64,000 nt of DNA from Legionella birminghamensis (GTDB lineage Bacteria > Pseudomonadota > Gammaproteobacteria > Legionellales > Legionellaceae), in contig NZ_UGNW01000001.1 in assembly GCF_900452515.1 (NCBI RefSeq), forward strand, positions 310,001 through 374,000. Direction: 5' to 3'. The position numbers and the translations under genes are program-made. The notes under the pieces were generated by a model that saw nothing but the letters and a program-made list of their open reading frames with translations, made no database searches and was not told where the DNA came from. Position 1 is the stretch's first letter; each line of letters opens with the position of its first letter. This document shows positions 1-10,037 of this stretch, piece by piece.

Positions 1-496
1 CAAAATCTGTGGCTTTTTGCATTTCTTTGATATGAGTTGGTGTAATAGCTATACCAAAAATGCCTTTCCCTGATTTATTAAAATCAGCGCCGATAACAAA
101 GTTTTTTAACTCAATAAATTTAGATTGTTTAAGATCACGCATTTGTTGCCTAAAAAAGCTTGTAGCTTCCACCTCAATTTTTTCCAAACTAGTCAATGCC
201 GATGTAATTTGCGTATTGAGCTCATAGGGTAATGCAGTGTCTTTAGGGAAATGACTTAATCTTCCACTTTGGACTTGATCCTGCAAAGAAAATAGTACAT
301 GTCGTAACGCTTCCACATTTTTTTCAAAATCCTTCTCTTGCCCAGTTATACTTGAAATTTGCTGAGCATATATTGTTAATTCTTCGGGTGGTTTTACTTT
401 TGCTCTTTTAAGGAGTTCTATGAGGTTTTCTAAAGAAGAAGTTAATTGTTGAAAAGCAATTGTTTTGGCTGTTTTCCTTTGAGGCATGGGAGTCAT
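1..496 (-). CDS. Hypothetical protein, C-terminus cut by window edge
   Basis: An open frame on the minus strand starts at ATG 496 (a second ATG is at 487) and runs off the window without a stop, giving 165 visible residues. The product is hydrophilic and looks mostly helical. It opens with MTPMPQRKTAKTIAF and has neither a signal peptide nor a membrane segment in the visible part. I do not recognise a family. It is not an HsdM or HsdS fragment, so the restriction locus to its right does not continue into it. It lies about 120 bp outside the left end of the IS3-type element. No strong ribosome binding site is visible, so the start is uncertain. Confidence 0.5.
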   Translation of the reverse strand, partial: MTPMPQRKTAKTIAFQQLTSSLENLIELLKRAKVKPPEELTIYAQQISSITGQEKDFEKNVEALRHVLFSLQDQVQSGRLSHFPKDTALPYELNTQITSALTSLEKIEVEATSFFRQQMRDLKQSKFIELKNFVIGADFNKSGKGIFGIAITPTHIKEMQKATDF

Positions 497-611
497 ATTC
501 TTATACGGTGGGACAAAATGTCCAAATATCTTTAAAATTAATATAGGCAATACATTGTCATATTGCAAATAATACGGTCAGCTTGTATAAGGCTCCCATC
601 TTTAGTGGCAA

Positions 612-1442
612 CCTAAATTAGAGTTCATTGTCTTATTTTTTGCCAGATATTCCCACAGTGTTAAATCATTTAGCGAATCGTGCGGTCTCTCGTCGTTATA
701 CTCCTTTATCCAGTTTTCTGTCAGCTCTCTGACTTCTTGTCGATTTTTAAACGCGTACATAATTTAATATTTCCGTGGGTAAATTCTATTGAATCGCTCA
801 ATAAATGAATTTTGCGTTGGTTTACCTGGCTTAATAAATTCTAAAGCCACTTGATGCTTTTCAGCCCAGTCTGCTAATGTGCTTGAGATAAATTCAGGGC
901 CATTATCCATGTGTAATTTAGCAGGGAAACCTCGCCATGCAACAACACGTTCTAATACGCGCATTACTCGCTGAGCAGGCAGGCTTAAATCGATTTCAAT
1001 AGCCAACACTTCACGGTTAAAATCATCTACTAGGTTAAATGTTCTGAAGCGTCGGCCACACATCAATGCATCACACATAAAATCCATAGACCAACACTGA
1101 TTAATGGATGCTGGCACACTCAGGGAGGCAGGTGAGCGATTAGGAAGCCGTTTTTTGCCTTTACGGCGCATATTGAGCTTCAGTTCACAATATACCCGAT
1201 AAACGCGTTTATGATTCCACCTATGCCCCTGACGGCGCAAGACTTTAAGCAATTTACTAAAGCCATACGCCGGATAGGGATGATCCCTGCAATGCCACAA
1301 TAACGTCTTCATCGGATTGGCTATCCGGCTTATATCGATAAACCGAGTCGCTGATACCCACAACCTTACAAGCATGGCGTAAACTCACAGTATGAGTATT
1401 CACTGCATAATCAACCAGCTCCCGTCTCACAGATGGCTTCAT
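612..1442 (-). pseudogene. IS3-family transposase OrfB, broken by a frameshift and a stop
   Basis: The DDE integrase-type catalytic subunit, readable in three pieces. Piece one starts at 1442 (MKPSVRRELVDYAVN) and leaves the family frame after DEDVIVALQ near 1285. Piece two resumes as DHPYPAYGFSKLLKVLRRQG and carries the catalytic residues in WSMDF, HMDNGPEF and SFIERFN. It ends at a TAA at 764-766 where the family has a Leu codon. The same frame then continues as MYAFKNRQEVREL...YNDERPHDSL to the natural stop near 612. There is thus one 1-nt frameshift and one in-frame nonsense codon, and the piece carrying the DDE triad is severed from both ends. Confidence 0.85.
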
Positions 1443-1748
1443 AGCTTTTTTTCGACAATATCCTTCAGGATTTTGTGATCAAGACTTAGCTCAGCATACA
1501 TTTGCTTTAGACGACGGTTCTCTTCTTCAAGATCTTTCAGACGTTTTACGTCGGATGCCTCCATGCCACCATATTTTGCTTTCCAGTTGTAATAGGTTGC
1601 ATCTGAAATCCCATATTCACGACAAATTTCTTTAACCAGCCGACCTGCTTCGACTTCTTTTAGAATTTTTACAATTTGTGTTTCTGTATAACGCGATTTT
1701 TCATTTTCGTTCTCCTCAAACATAGTTTAACTTGGAGAACTCTAATCA
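617..1748 (-). mobile_element. Degenerate IS3-family insertion sequence (IS407-like)
   Basis: Two consecutive transposase frames, orfA then orfB, lie on the minus strand. They are bracketed by a 10-bp inverted repeat, ATTAGAGTTC at 617-626 and its complement at 1737-1746. The right tip reads TGATTAGAGTTC inward, with the TG...CA ends usual in IS3 elements; the left tip has lost the TG. No target-site duplication is visible. orfB carries a frameshift and a nonsense codon, so the copy should be immobile on its own. Its right edge lies inside a former hsdS gene, of which only the last few dozen codons survive. The left flank shows no restriction sequence, so a deletion or rearrangement accompanied or followed the insertion. 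Confidence 0.85.
1439..1723 (-). CDS. IS3-family transposase OrfA
   Basis: A 94-residue OrfA of the IS3/IS407 type. The N-terminal helix-turn-helix (YTETQIVKILKEVEAG...EYGISDATYYNWKAKYGG) binds the terminal repeats, and a leucine-zipper-like C-terminus (LKDLEEENRRLKQMYAEL) follows. The frame is intact. Near its end is a run of seven A followed by G (plus-strand T run 1446-1452), a standard -1 slippery site. The stop TGA overlaps the orfB ATG as ATGA. Both are the usual way an IS3 element makes a small amount of OrfAB fusion transposase. Since orfB is broken, OrfA alone could at most act as a DNA-binding inhibitor. Confidence 0.9.
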   Translation of the reverse strand: MFEENENEKSRYTETQIVKILKEVEAGRLVKEICREYGISDATYYNWKAKYGGMEASDVKRLKDLEEENRRLKQMYAELSLDHKILKDIVEKKL

Positions 1749-1766
1749 GAAATGCACCTATTTTAG

Positions 1767-1880
1767 GGGAGGGTTACAAGCGAAGGTTTGCCCCGAGAAA
1801 TCGAGCTGTGCCAAAAGCAATACGAATATTACCGCGATTTGTTGCTGAATTTCCCAAGGCCTGCAGAGGAAGGGGTGTAA
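1767..1880 (+). pseudogene. hsdS: Remnant of hsdS, type I restriction specificity subunit (C-terminal end)
   Basis: The frame ending at TAA 1878-1880 reads [18 protein letters not shown] then [14 protein letters not shown]. This matches the conserved C-terminal helix and tail of many HsdS proteins ([23 protein letters not shown]). Upstream the frame is closed by TAG at 1764-1766, a few bases inside the right tip of the IS. The target-recognition domains are gone, so no functional specificity subunit can be made. The next gene starts at the adjacent base, 1881, which shows the original operon spacing. Confidence 0.75.
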
Positions 1881-3040
1881 ATGAGTAGGACGTTAACGGA
1901 GATCGCCCAGCAGCTAAAAGACACCAATAAAAAGGTGCAGTTGATTTATGCGTTTAATGGTTCAGGAAAAACGCGCCTTTCCCGGGAATTCAAAGATCTC
2001 ATCGCCCCTAAAAATAATGATGAGGGAGCAGAAAGTAACTTAATAAAAGTAATTTATTACAATGCGTTCACGGAAGACCTGTTTTACAGGGATAACGATC
2101 TTAAGGGCGGTACGGACCGAAAATTAAAAATACAAGCTAATGCTTATACGCGATGGGTGTTGCAGGAACAAGGGCAAGATCGAAACGCTATTGCTAATTT
2201 TCAGCGTTACACTAGTGATAAGCTCACGCCTCGATTTAATGAAGAATATATAATCAAAGACACAGCTAAAAAAGACATTAAAGTACCTGCGTTTTCGGAA
2301 GTCACTTTTTCCTTCGAGCGCGGGAATGAAGAGAGAAGCGAAAACGTTAAAATTTCAAAAGCCGAAGAAAGCAATTTTATCTGGAGTATTTTCTATAGTC
2401 TGATTGAGGAGGTCATTTCGACCCTGAATATTGCCGAAGCTAGTGAGCGCGACACCGATCGGTATAATCAGTTGGAATACATATTTGTTGATGACCCCGT
2501 AAGCTCTTTGGATGAAAATCATTTAATTGAGAGGCAGTCGATCTGGCAAGCCTAATCAAATCCAGTCAATCGAATCTGAAGTTTATTATCACCACCCACA
2601 GTCCACTTTTTTACAATGTGGTGCACAATGAGTTGAAGAATAAAAGTTGCTATCTGCTGGAGCGCTCAGAAGATGGCGGGTTTGCGCTTCTTGAAAAGGA
2701 TGGCGACTCAAATAAAAGCTTTTCTTATCACCTTTACTTAAAGCAGCTTTTAGAAAAAGCAATTTCAGAAAACCAGATCGAGAAATATCACTTTACTATT
2801 TTGCGTAACCTCTATGAGAAAACCGCTCATTTTCTAGGGTATAAAGACTGGATGAAATTATTGGACACAGTTCCTGGTGAAAAGGATGCTTATTTAAAGC
2901 GTATTATTACCTTCAGCAGTCACCGCACTTTATCCCACGAAGAAGTTGCTGAGCTAACAGAGCCTGAAAAGCAAACTGTTAGACTTCTGCTTGATAACTT
3001 GCGAGATAATTATGGCTACTGGAAAGGGCAGGAGGAATAA
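1881..3040 (+). pseudogene. PrrC/RloC-like anticodon nuclease with ABC-type ATPase domain, frameshifted
   Basis: The two pieces join into one protein of about 385 residues. Residues 1-220 hold an ABC-type ATPase: Walker A in [13 protein letters not shown], a signature-like [11 protein letters not shown], and Walker B with D-loop in [15 protein letters not shown]. At about 2532 a base is missing: the frame passes from HLIE into RQSIWQA and a stop, while the +1 frame continues as [21 protein letters not shown] up to and through 2618-3040. The C-terminal part holds RNLYEKTAH and a later SSHRT, an Arg-x3-Glu plus distal His (+39) that resembles the Arg-Glu-His triad of PrrC anticodon nucleases. 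Position between hsdS and hsdR is that of prrC in the E. coli prr locus. The ATPase family assignment is firm; the nuclease role is inferred. Confidence 0.75.
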
Positions 3041-3041
3041 A

Positions 3042-6000
3042 ATGGTTGAATTTACCAAACCGATTGCGCAATCAAATCGCTTTATTGTCCTTGATAGCTA
3101 TACCCAGGAATGGGAGGTAGCCGAAAGCTACCAAGGTGAAGCTGCCCTTGAACGTGAGTTGATTGAAGATTTGAAAAATCAAGGTTATGAGTTCCTGCTA
3201 AATATAACCACACAAGATGCCATGCTGACCAATGTGCGGGTAAAGTTGCAGGACTTGAACAATGTGCAGTTTTCTGACGGTGAGTGGCTGCGTTTTGTTG
3301 AAACTTACCTGGATAAGCCCAGTGACGGCATTATTGAGAAAACTCGTAAGATTCATGAAAATTATATCCATGATTTTGTCTTTGATGATGGCCATATTCA
3401 GAACATCTATCTGGTGGATAAAAAGAACATCAGTCGCAATGCACTGCAGGTGATCAGGCAGTTTGAAGTGACGGGCAAGCATACTAATCGTTATGATTTG
3501 ACTATCCTCGTCAATGGCTTGCCATTGGTACAGGTGGAGCTAAAGAAACGGGGTGTGGCAATTCGGGAAGCGTTTAACCAGATACACCGCTACAGCAAAG
3601 AGAGTTTTAACAGCGAGAACTCGCTTTATAAATACCTGCAGATATTTGTCATTTCAAACGGTACCGACAGCCGCTATTTCGCCAATACCACCAAGCGCGA
3701 CAAAAACAGCTTTGACTTCAGTATGAATTGGGCGAATGCCCATAATAGTTTGATCAAAGACCTTAAGGATTTTACTGCAACTTTTTTTCAGAAAAACACT
3801 TTGCTTAATGTGCTGTTGCATTATTCGGTGTTTGATGTCAATGATACCTTGCTGGTGATGCGCCCCTACCAAATTGCAGCGACCGAGCGTATTCTGTGGA
3901 AAATAAAGAGTGCTTATTACGCCAAAAACTGGGGAAAGCCTGAGGGTGGCGGCTATGTATGGCATACCACGGGGTCGGGCAAAACGCTCACCAGTTTTAA
4001 GGCTGCGCGCCTGGCGACGGAGCTTGATTTCATCGATAAGGTTTTTTTTGTGGTAGATAGAAAAGACCTGGATTACCAGACCATGAAGGAATATCAGCGC
4101 TTCTCGCCTGATAGCGTCAATGGTTCCGAGAGTACCGCCGGGCTTAAACGTAACCTGGAGAAGGACGACAACAAAATCATCGTCACCACCATTCAGAAGC
4201 TCAATAATCTGATGAAAAGTGAGGACGAGCTGCCCATTTATAATAAGCAGGTGGTGTTCATTTTTGATGAATGTCACCGCAGCCAGTTTGGTGAGGCTCA
4301 GAAAAATCTGAACAAGAAGTTTAAGCAGTTCTATCAGTTTGGCTTTACGGGTACCCCAATCTTTTCTCAGAATGCACTTGGTGCGGAAACTACTGCCAGC
4401 GTCTTTGGCTGCCAGCTGCATTCCTATGTAATCACAGATGCCATCCGTGATGAAAAAGTACTTAAATTCAAAGTGGATTACAATGATGTGCGTCCGCAGT
4501 TTAAGGCTATTGAGAGCGAGCAGGATCTAAAGAAACTTAGCGCCGCAGAAAATAGACAAGCCCTGCTGCATCCGGAGCGGATTCGCGAAATATCCCAGTA
4601 TATACTGAATAACTTTCGCCATAAAACTCACCGCTTGCAAGGAGGCAACAAGGGCTTTAATGCCATGTTTGCTGTGAGTAGTGTAGACGCGGCCAAACTG
4701 TATTATCAGAAGCTGAATGAGTTACAGGCAGGGAGCGATAAAAAGCTCAAAATAGCAACGATCTATTCATTTGCAGCCAATGAAGAGCAGGATGCGGTTG
4801 GTGAGATTCAGGACGAAAGTTTTGATATATCGGCACTGAGTAGCAGTGCCAAAGAGTTCTTGAGTGCTGCAATCGATGATTACAATGCTTTCTTTAAAAC
4901 CAGTTTCAGCGTAGATAGTAAGGGCTTTCAGAACTATTACCGTGATCTGGCTAAACGCGTGAAATCCAAAGAGGTTGATTTACTGATTGTGGTAGGAATG
5001 TTCTTAACTGGTTTTGATGCCCCTACGCTAAATACCCTTTTTGTTGATAAAAACCTGCGCTATCACGGTTTAATGCAGGCTTATTCACGCACAAATCGCA
5101 TTTATGATGCGACTAAAACGTTTGGGAATATCATTACTTTCCGCGATTTAGAGCAAGCAACAATTGATGCAATTACGTTGTTTGGCGATCAAAGCACTAA
5201 AAATGTGGTATTGGAAAAAAGTTATACGGAATATATGAAGGGCTTTACTGACGCAGCTACTGGTGAAGCCCGGCGTGGTTTTATAGATGTAGTTACGGAA
5301 CTTGAACAGCGTTTTCCAAGCCCTGATTCAATTTTTAAAGAGACAGATAAAAAAGCCTTTGTTAAATTGTTTGGCGAATATTTATGTGTAGAAAATGTGC
5401 TGCAAAACTATGATCAATTTGCAAGTCTTAGAGCGTTGCAGAGTGTTGACCAACTTGATGCAAGAGTAGTTGAGTCCTTTAAATCAGAGCATCATTTAAG
5501 TGATGAGGAATTTGAGGCATTAAAAGGGGTAAAAATCCCAGCAGATCGCAAAATCCAAGACTACAAATCAACTTATAACGACATACGCGATTGGTTGCGG
5601 AAAGAAAAGGCGGCCAATGAGAAAGAACAATCTACTATCGATTGGGATGATGTGGTGTTTGAAGTGGACCTGCTAAAATCTCAGGAAATCAATCTCGATT
5701 ATATTCTGGAGCAGCTTTTTGAGAATAATAAAAAAATAAAAGATAAAACTGCTCTGGTCGAGACTATTCGGCGTATGATTCGAGCCAGCCTGGGTAACCG
5801 CGCCAAAGAAAGTCTGGTGGTTGATTTTATTAATCAAACCGATCTGGATAAGCTTGATAAGGCCAGCGTCATTGAGGCCTTTTATATTTTTGCCCAAGCA
5901 GAGCAGCAGCGCGAGGCTGAAGAGCTCATTAAAGCTGAGGATCTTAATGTAGAGGCCGCAAAGCGTTATATGACAGTTTCAATTAAACGTAAATTTGCCA

Positions 6001-6140
6001 GCGATAACGGGACCGAATTAAACGATATACTACCTAAAATGAGTCCGCTAAATCCCCAGTATTTGACTAAAAAACAAAGTGTTTTTCAAAAGATAGCCGC
6101 TTTCGTTGAGAAGTTTAAAGGGGTTGGCGGGCAAATTTAG
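3042..6140 (+). CDS. hsdR: Type I restriction enzyme R subunit (HsdR)
   Basis: The motor and nuclease subunit of a type I restriction complex, 1032 residues, a normal family length. It translocates DNA with ATP and cleaves far from the recognition site, but only when docked on HsdM2S. ATG 3042 is chosen because GGAGGAA lies just upstream; an in-frame ATG at 2991 overlaps the previous gene. Residues 150-170 hold the PD-(D/E)xK nuclease core (D152, E166, K168 in [11 protein letters not shown]...VELKK). Then come the helicase Walker A (HTTGSGKT), DECHR box, TGTP box and a second RecA lobe ([11 protein letters not shown]). The frame is intact although hsdS and hsdM are gone here, so restriction from this locus is probably dead unless another HsdMS pair can recruit it. 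Confidence 0.95.
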   Translation: MVEFTKPIAQSNRFIVLDSYTQEWEVAESYQGEAALERELIEDLKNQGYEFLLNITTQDAMLTNVRVKLQDLNNVQFSDGEWLRFVETYLDKPSDGIIEKTRKIHENYIHDFVFDDGHIQNIYLVDKKNISRNALQVIRQFEVTGKHTNRYDLTILVNGLPLVQVELKKRGVAIREAFNQIHRYSKESFNSENSLYKYLQIFVISNGTDSRYFANTTKRDKNSFDFSMNWANAHNSLIKDLKDFTATFFQKNTLLNVLLHYSVFDVNDTLLVMRPYQIAATERILWKIKSAYYAKNWGKPEGGGYVWHTTGSGKTLTSFKAARLATELDFIDKVFFVVDRKDLDYQTMKEYQRFSPDSVNGSESTAGLKRNLEKDDNKIIVTTIQKLNNLMKSEDELPIYNKQVVFIFDECHRSQFGEAQKNLNKKFKQFYQFGFTGTPIFSQNALGAETTASVFGCQLHSYVITDAIRDEKVLKFKVDYNDVRPQFKAIESEQDLKKLSAAENRQALLHPERIREISQYILNNFRHKTHRLQGGNKGFNAMFAVSSVDAAKLYYQKLNELQAGSDKKLKIATIYSFAANEEQDAVGEIQDESFDISALSSSAKEFLSAAIDDYNAFFKTSFSVDSKGFQNYYRDLAKRVKSKEVDLLIVVGMFLTGFDAPTLNTLFVDKNLRYHGLMQAYSRTNRIYDATKTFGNIITFRDLEQATIDAITLFGDQSTKNVVLEKSYTEYMKGFTDAATGEARRGFIDVVTELEQRFPSPDSIFKETDKKAFVKLFGEYLCVENVLQNYDQFASLRALQSVDQLDARVVESFKSEHHLSDEEFEALKGVKIPADRKIQDYKSTYNDIRDWLRKEKAANEKEQSTIDWDDVVFEVDLLKSQEINLDYILEQLFENNKKIKDKTALVETIRRMIRASLGNRAKESLVVDFINQTDLDKLDKASVIEAFYIFAQAEQQREAEELIKAEDLNVEAAKRYMTVSIKRKFASDNGTELNDILPKMSPLNPQYLTKKQSVFQKIAAFVEKFKGVGGQI

Positions 6141-6182
6141 TAAAGGAAAAAAACATTATATTTTAGAATGAGGACAATAAAA

Positions 6183-8291
6183 TTATTGACTATTATTTAA
6201 CCAAAGATTCATTGCCTGTGAACTCGATTCAATAGTCCTCAATACTTGCTGATAAAGCAACTCTAAGAGATCTCGCTCGCCTGATTTCCAATACTGGTCG
6301 AAATATTGGCAAGCCATTTTGAGTTTGATAGTGCCTACATAAACAGCGCCTCCTTTAATTTTATGCACGAATTGTTGTGTCTTTTCCCAGTTTCCATCTT
6401 TATGGGCTGAAATCAATTTGTTAGTGTCATCGGGTAGTGATTCAGACAACATGAACTTGAGCATCTCTGTTAGGCTTTCCTGATCGCCTATTGTTCTAAT
6501 CCCTTCATCAATATCGAGGAGAGAGAAACCGGAAAGTTCAAACCAGTGGTCTTCATGAGTTGAATGTTTGGATAAGTCATTTTGGCCATTTGCAACGGGC
6601 TCATCTTTTTGCTGGCGTCCAGGGATAAACGCATCTAGCATGTCTTCACAGTTTTTAAGAGTGAGCGGCTTGGTTAACACCGCATTCATGCCTGCTTCGA
6701 TACATCGTTTCTTGCTTTCATCGCCTGCATGGGCGGTAAGTGCGATAATAGGTACATGCGTTTTTCGAGTTAATTCCTGTAATCTAATCTGATGAGTGAC
6801 TTCGTAACCATCTAAATCGGGTAAGCCAATATCCATAAGAATTAAATCGAATCGCCCGTTTTCCCATAAGTCTATTGCTTTCCTTCCCGTTTCGGCGATT
6901 TCAGCAACACAATTCAATTTTGCTAAAAGCGAGCGGGCAACGGTTTGTGCTATTCCATTATCTTCCACAACCAAAATATGGGATGAATAATTTGCCAGAT
7001 CGTTAACGCATGGCTTTATTAGCTGCGCATATGTAGTTTCATAGGGGGTATCAATCGTTGTATCCAACAAATGGTCGACTCCGAAGTCGTCATCCAATAG
7101 CGGTATTTGAAGTGGAATGATACAAGTAAAACATGCCCCTTTGCGAGGTTCACTCTCTACATAAATTTCTCCGTTCAATTCATCGATAAATTGTTTAACT
7201 ACCGCCAATCCTAAACCAGCCCCTTTGTAAATTCCTTGATAGGACGGGGTAAGCCGTTTGAATTGCACATAGATTTCTTGTTGTTTGTCAGCAGGAATAC
7301 CCATTCCTGAATCCTCGACAATGATCTTCACCACCAGTTTTTGCTCATCCTGTTTTGCAAGACAGGCTGATAATTTAACAAAGCCGGTGTCCGTAAAGTT
7401 CAATGCATTCGACAATAGTTCCAGCGCAATGCGATGAATTCGCACCTTATCACCAATAACATATTGAGGGATAGTTGAATCGAAATGCAGGGAGAGTGAT
7501 ATTTTCTTTTGGGCGCTTTTCGCCCTGTTTAATTGGATAACTTGTTCCAACACCTGCTTTAAATTAAATTTTTTCTTAAGCTTTGGAATTTCGCCAGAAC
7601 TCACGCGAATGGCTTCAAGTACTTCATCGAGTAAATCAAGTAGTGCATGGCTTGACGCAATTAAATTGTCTGCATATTCTTGCACATGGCGTGTATCGGG
7701 CTCCATTTTCAGTAGCTCGGAGAAGCCCACGATGCCGGTCAAAGGGGTTCTAATATCATGGCGCATGTTTTCCATGAATTCATTTTTCGACTGGTTTGCG
7801 GCTTCGGCACGTTCTTTGGCCTCTTTAAGGTCTACCTCCATGTGTTTGCGATCCGTAATATCAAGAGAATTCCCAATTACACCGATAAGGCGATTGTGCA
7901 CATCTAGAAAGGGTCTTTTTTTTGAAAGAAGGGTAATTGTTTCTCCATTGGGAAGATGTGTTTCCTCTTCTCTTGTGATTTCCATAAGATTTCGCATCAC
8001 CTCTAAATCATTTCGGCGATAGCCATCGGCTGTTTCTTTGTTGAAAATTTCGTAATCAGTTTTACCTAATACAAGTTTTTCATCTGCTTGACTTATAAAC
8101 CCCATCCTATGCAAGCTATCTACACAATGCTGATTTAATCCTGACCAGATGCCATTGATATCTTTCCAATACACATCCCCAGGCAGGGCATTCACCATGC
8201 TTTTTAATTGAAAAATAAGGTCTTCTTGGTTGCCGTATTGATTCGTCGGCTTTTCCATAAAGGGATCTGATTCGTCATTTGATGTTACCAT
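6183..8291 (-). CDS. Hybrid sensor histidine kinase with PAS, REC and HPt domains
   Basis: A 702-residue phosphorelay kinase without membrane segments, so a cytoplasmic sensor. Domain order: PAS (about 30-150, PGDVYWKDINGIWSGLNQ), HisKA with phospho-acceptor H178 in ENMRHDIRTPLTG, HATPase (GMGIPADKQ, GAGLGLAVVKQF), receiver domain with Asp in LILMDIGLPDLDGYE and Lys in VLTKPL, and a C-terminal HPt domain (FVHKIKGGAVYVG). All phospho-sites are present, so it can run a complete His-Asp-His relay to an unlinked response regulator. The architecture resembles ArcB or TorS without the transmembrane part and is common in Legionella. The start has GAGG upstream. It diverges from the aminotransferase gene, which it may influence; no cognate regulator lies nearby. 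Confidence 0.93.
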   Translation of the reverse strand: MVTSNDESDPFMEKPTNQYGNQEDLIFQLKSMVNALPGDVYWKDINGIWSGLNQHCVDSLHRMGFISQADEKLVLGKTDYEIFNKETADGYRRNDLEVMRNLMEITREEETHLPNGETITLLSKKRPFLDVHNRLIGVIGNSLDITDRKHMEVDLKEAKERAEAANQSKNEFMENMRHDIRTPLTGIVGFSELLKMEPDTRHVQEYADNLIASSHALLDLLDEVLEAIRVSSGEIPKLKKKFNLKQVLEQVIQLNRAKSAQKKISLSLHFDSTIPQYVIGDKVRIHRIALELLSNALNFTDTGFVKLSACLAKQDEQKLVVKIIVEDSGMGIPADKQQEIYVQFKRLTPSYQGIYKGAGLGLAVVKQFIDELNGEIYVESEPRKGACFTCIIPLQIPLLDDDFGVDHLLDTTIDTPYETTYAQLIKPCVNDLANYSSHILVVEDNGIAQTVARSLLAKLNCVAEIAETGRKAIDLWENGRFDLILMDIGLPDLDGYEVTHQIRLQELTRKTHVPIIALTAHAGDESKKRCIEAGMNAVLTKPLTLKNCEDMLDAFIPGRQQKDEPVANGQNDLSKHSTHEDHWFELSGFSLLDIDEGIRTIGDQESLTEMLKFMLSESLPDDTNKLISAHKDGNWEKTQQFVHKIKGGAVYVGTIKLKMACQYFDQYWKSGERDLLELLYQQVLRTIESSSQAMNLWLNNSQ

Positions 8292-8390
8292 AAGGGACCT
8301 CTACTACCTTCTTTACCTAAATCATAGTTAAACTGCCCCTGATTTTCACATTGAGAAAGGTGTTTGTGATTAGGGCTATTGGTTTAAATA

Positions 8391-8419
8391 TTGCACACAT
8401 CGTTTGTTTCTGTTAAAAT
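8391..8419 (+). promoter_or_regulatory. Candidate sigma-70 promoter of the aminotransferase gene
   Basis: TTGCAC at 8391-8396 and TAAAAT at 8414-8419 are separated by 17 bp. This sits in the 156-bp divergent region, with about 28 bp left before the ATG at 8448. GGAG lies 5-6 bp before that ATG. Confidence 0.5.
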
Positions 8420-8447
8420 TTAGACCAATTCTCGGATTGGAGCTAAA

Positions 8448-10037
8448 ATGATTTTAACCCCTTATGGACAACCCGCTGAGCAAATTGAGAAAGTCATGTT
8501 ACTGTCCATGTGGGCAAAGCATTTAGGGAAATCCTTAGAGAATGATGATATAAGTCGAAAAATGCTGTTCGCAGGCTTAGGTAAACCCACCTATCCCATT
8601 AACCGTCATACAATCCAAGCCTATAAACGCTACTGGAATGAGTTAGAAACGATTGCAAATCGTTGGCATGATTCTTCGGATTTGGATAATAATGAATGTG
8701 CTATTGATTATGTCGATCCCTATGGCGATTATCAGGCCAGGATTTTGATGGCCAAGGCGATGTCCGATTGGTATGATGCCGAAGTCACTGAAAAAAATAT
8801 TCTTTTCACAGTAGGTGGAATAGGGGGACTGAGAATTATTTTTGAGGTGCTCAATAGCCTCTATGCCAAACACTCCTCTTACCGGGTAATCACTCCCTTT
8901 CCCCATTATTCTGCTTACACGAATAACCCTCACCATACCCTGCATCCCGTTGATGTAATGAGAGAACCCGGCTATCAATTAACGGCAAAAGCACTGGAGA
9001 AAAGCATCCAGCAAGCTCTCCATTTAGCTGAAAACGATGGGATTTATCCCAAAGCCGTTTTAATTTGCAATCCCTCCAATCCATTGGGGACAATCATCAA
9101 CGAAGAGGAGTTTCAAAAGATAGCTGATGTATTAAGGCAATACCCTGACTTACATATCATTTTGGATGAGGCTTACGCTGAAATGTGTTTTAAGGAGCTC
9201 CCGTCCGTTATCAAAATAGCCCCTGATTTAAAAACTAGAACTATTATCTTACGCTCTGCAACGAAGGCTTTATCCGCAGCGGGTGAGCGAATGGCTGTAA
9301 TTCTCGCGTTCGATGAGTTCATAGTCAGTGAATTAGTAAGGCAGCAAATTACATCCTATGTTCACCCACCCCGTTCGGGTCAAATTGCGTATGCCGAAAC
9401 AATGCTGAATTTTAGTGAGGAAGATAGACAGGCCATGTCTTCCTACTATAAGGAGAAAGTGGAATATGTTTCGGGGCGCTTAAAAAAAATGGGGGCTGCA
9501 ATGGAATGCAGTGAATACCAGGTTGAGGCTACCTTCTATGTGTTAGGTGATTTCAGCGATTTGATGGGTATGCCGATTCCGATGGCACTTGAAAAGGTGA
9601 TGAATAAGAGAGGGTTAGTGCAGACAGGGGAAGAACTGGCTTATTACTTATTATTCAAAGCGTCAGTCATGGTTGCCCCCCTGAGTTACTTTGGTATGGC
9701 TAAAGATTGTGGGGCCATACGAATTACTTGCAGTGCGAAACCGAATGAGCTCGAAGAAATGATGAATCGACTTGAGCGGCAGTTATTTCAAGCGAGATCC
9801 ATAAAAAACTCCTTTCTGGTCAGTGAAATTCAATCCGAAATTGAAATTTTGGAAGCAAATGACCCGCTGAAAAAGGAAATATCCAGGGCATTAAACGAGG
9901 TGCAGAAAGTCCTTCCCACATGCGCTGGCTTAAAACAACAGAATAGCCAATTGACTCATTTACTAAATCGATTGGAAAATGGCATTAAGCAGCGAAATGA
10001 CTTGATCGATAAAGAAAATCGTTATTATATCAATTAA
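8448..10037 (+). CDS. PLP-dependent class I/II aminotransferase with C-terminal coiled-coil extension
   Basis: A fold-type I PLP enzyme, 529 residues, longer than the usual 380-430. The substrate is unknown. Recognisable parts are the glycine-rich entry (FTVGGIGGLRIIF), the NPxNP-type loop ICNPSNPLGT, the cofactor Asp and Tyr in IILDEAYAEM, and the Schiff-base Lys in SATKALSAAGERM with the trailing Arg. From about residue 440 the chain becomes heptad-like and charged (SEIQSEIEILEAN, LNRLENGIKQRNDLI), an added coiled coil not found in ordinary family members. Start ATG has GGAG in front. It ends 3 bp into the convergent adaptor remnant. A short fossil of the same gene lies at about 13.96-14.02 kb. 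Confidence 0.85.
   Translation: MILTPYGQPAEQIEKVMLLSMWAKHLGKSLENDDISRKMLFAGLGKPTYPINRHTIQAYKRYWNELETIANRWHDSSDLDNNECAIDYVDPYGDYQARILMAKAMSDWYDAEVTEKNILFTVGGIGGLRIIFEVLNSLYAKHSSYRVITPFPHYSAYTNNPHHTLHPVDVMREPGYQLTAKALEKSIQQALHLAENDGIYPKAVLICNPSNPLGTIINEEEFQKIADVLRQYPDLHIILDEAYAEMCFKELPSVIKIAPDLKTRTIILRSATKALSAAGERMAVILAFDEFIVSELVRQQITSYVHPPRSGQIAYAETMLNFSEEDRQAMSSYYKEKVEYVSGRLKKMGAAMECSEYQVEATFYVLGDFSDLMGMPIPMALEKVMNKRGLVQTGEELAYYLLFKASVMVAPLSYFGMAKDCGAIRITCSAKPNELEEMMNRLERQLFQARSIKNSFLVSEIQSEIEILEANDPLKKEISRALNEVQKVLPTCAGLKQQNSQLTHLLNRLENGIKQRNDLIDKENRYYIN

Noticed and set aside
1275-1290. The orfB frame change as a programmed frameshift
   Set aside because: No slippery sequence is present there; the true slippage site is the A7G run at the orfA-orfB junction, so this one is damage.
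1676-1888. Open frame of 70 codons on the plus strand spanning the IS end
   Set aside because: The protein-like signal in this stretch is in another frame, the HsdS C-terminal remnant; this frame crosses the IS boundary and has no family similarity.
3654-4421. Long open frame (255 codons) on the minus strand inside hsdR
   Set aside because: It lies wholly within the helicase domain of a well-supported gene, has no recognisable family and reflects codon bias of the opposite strand.
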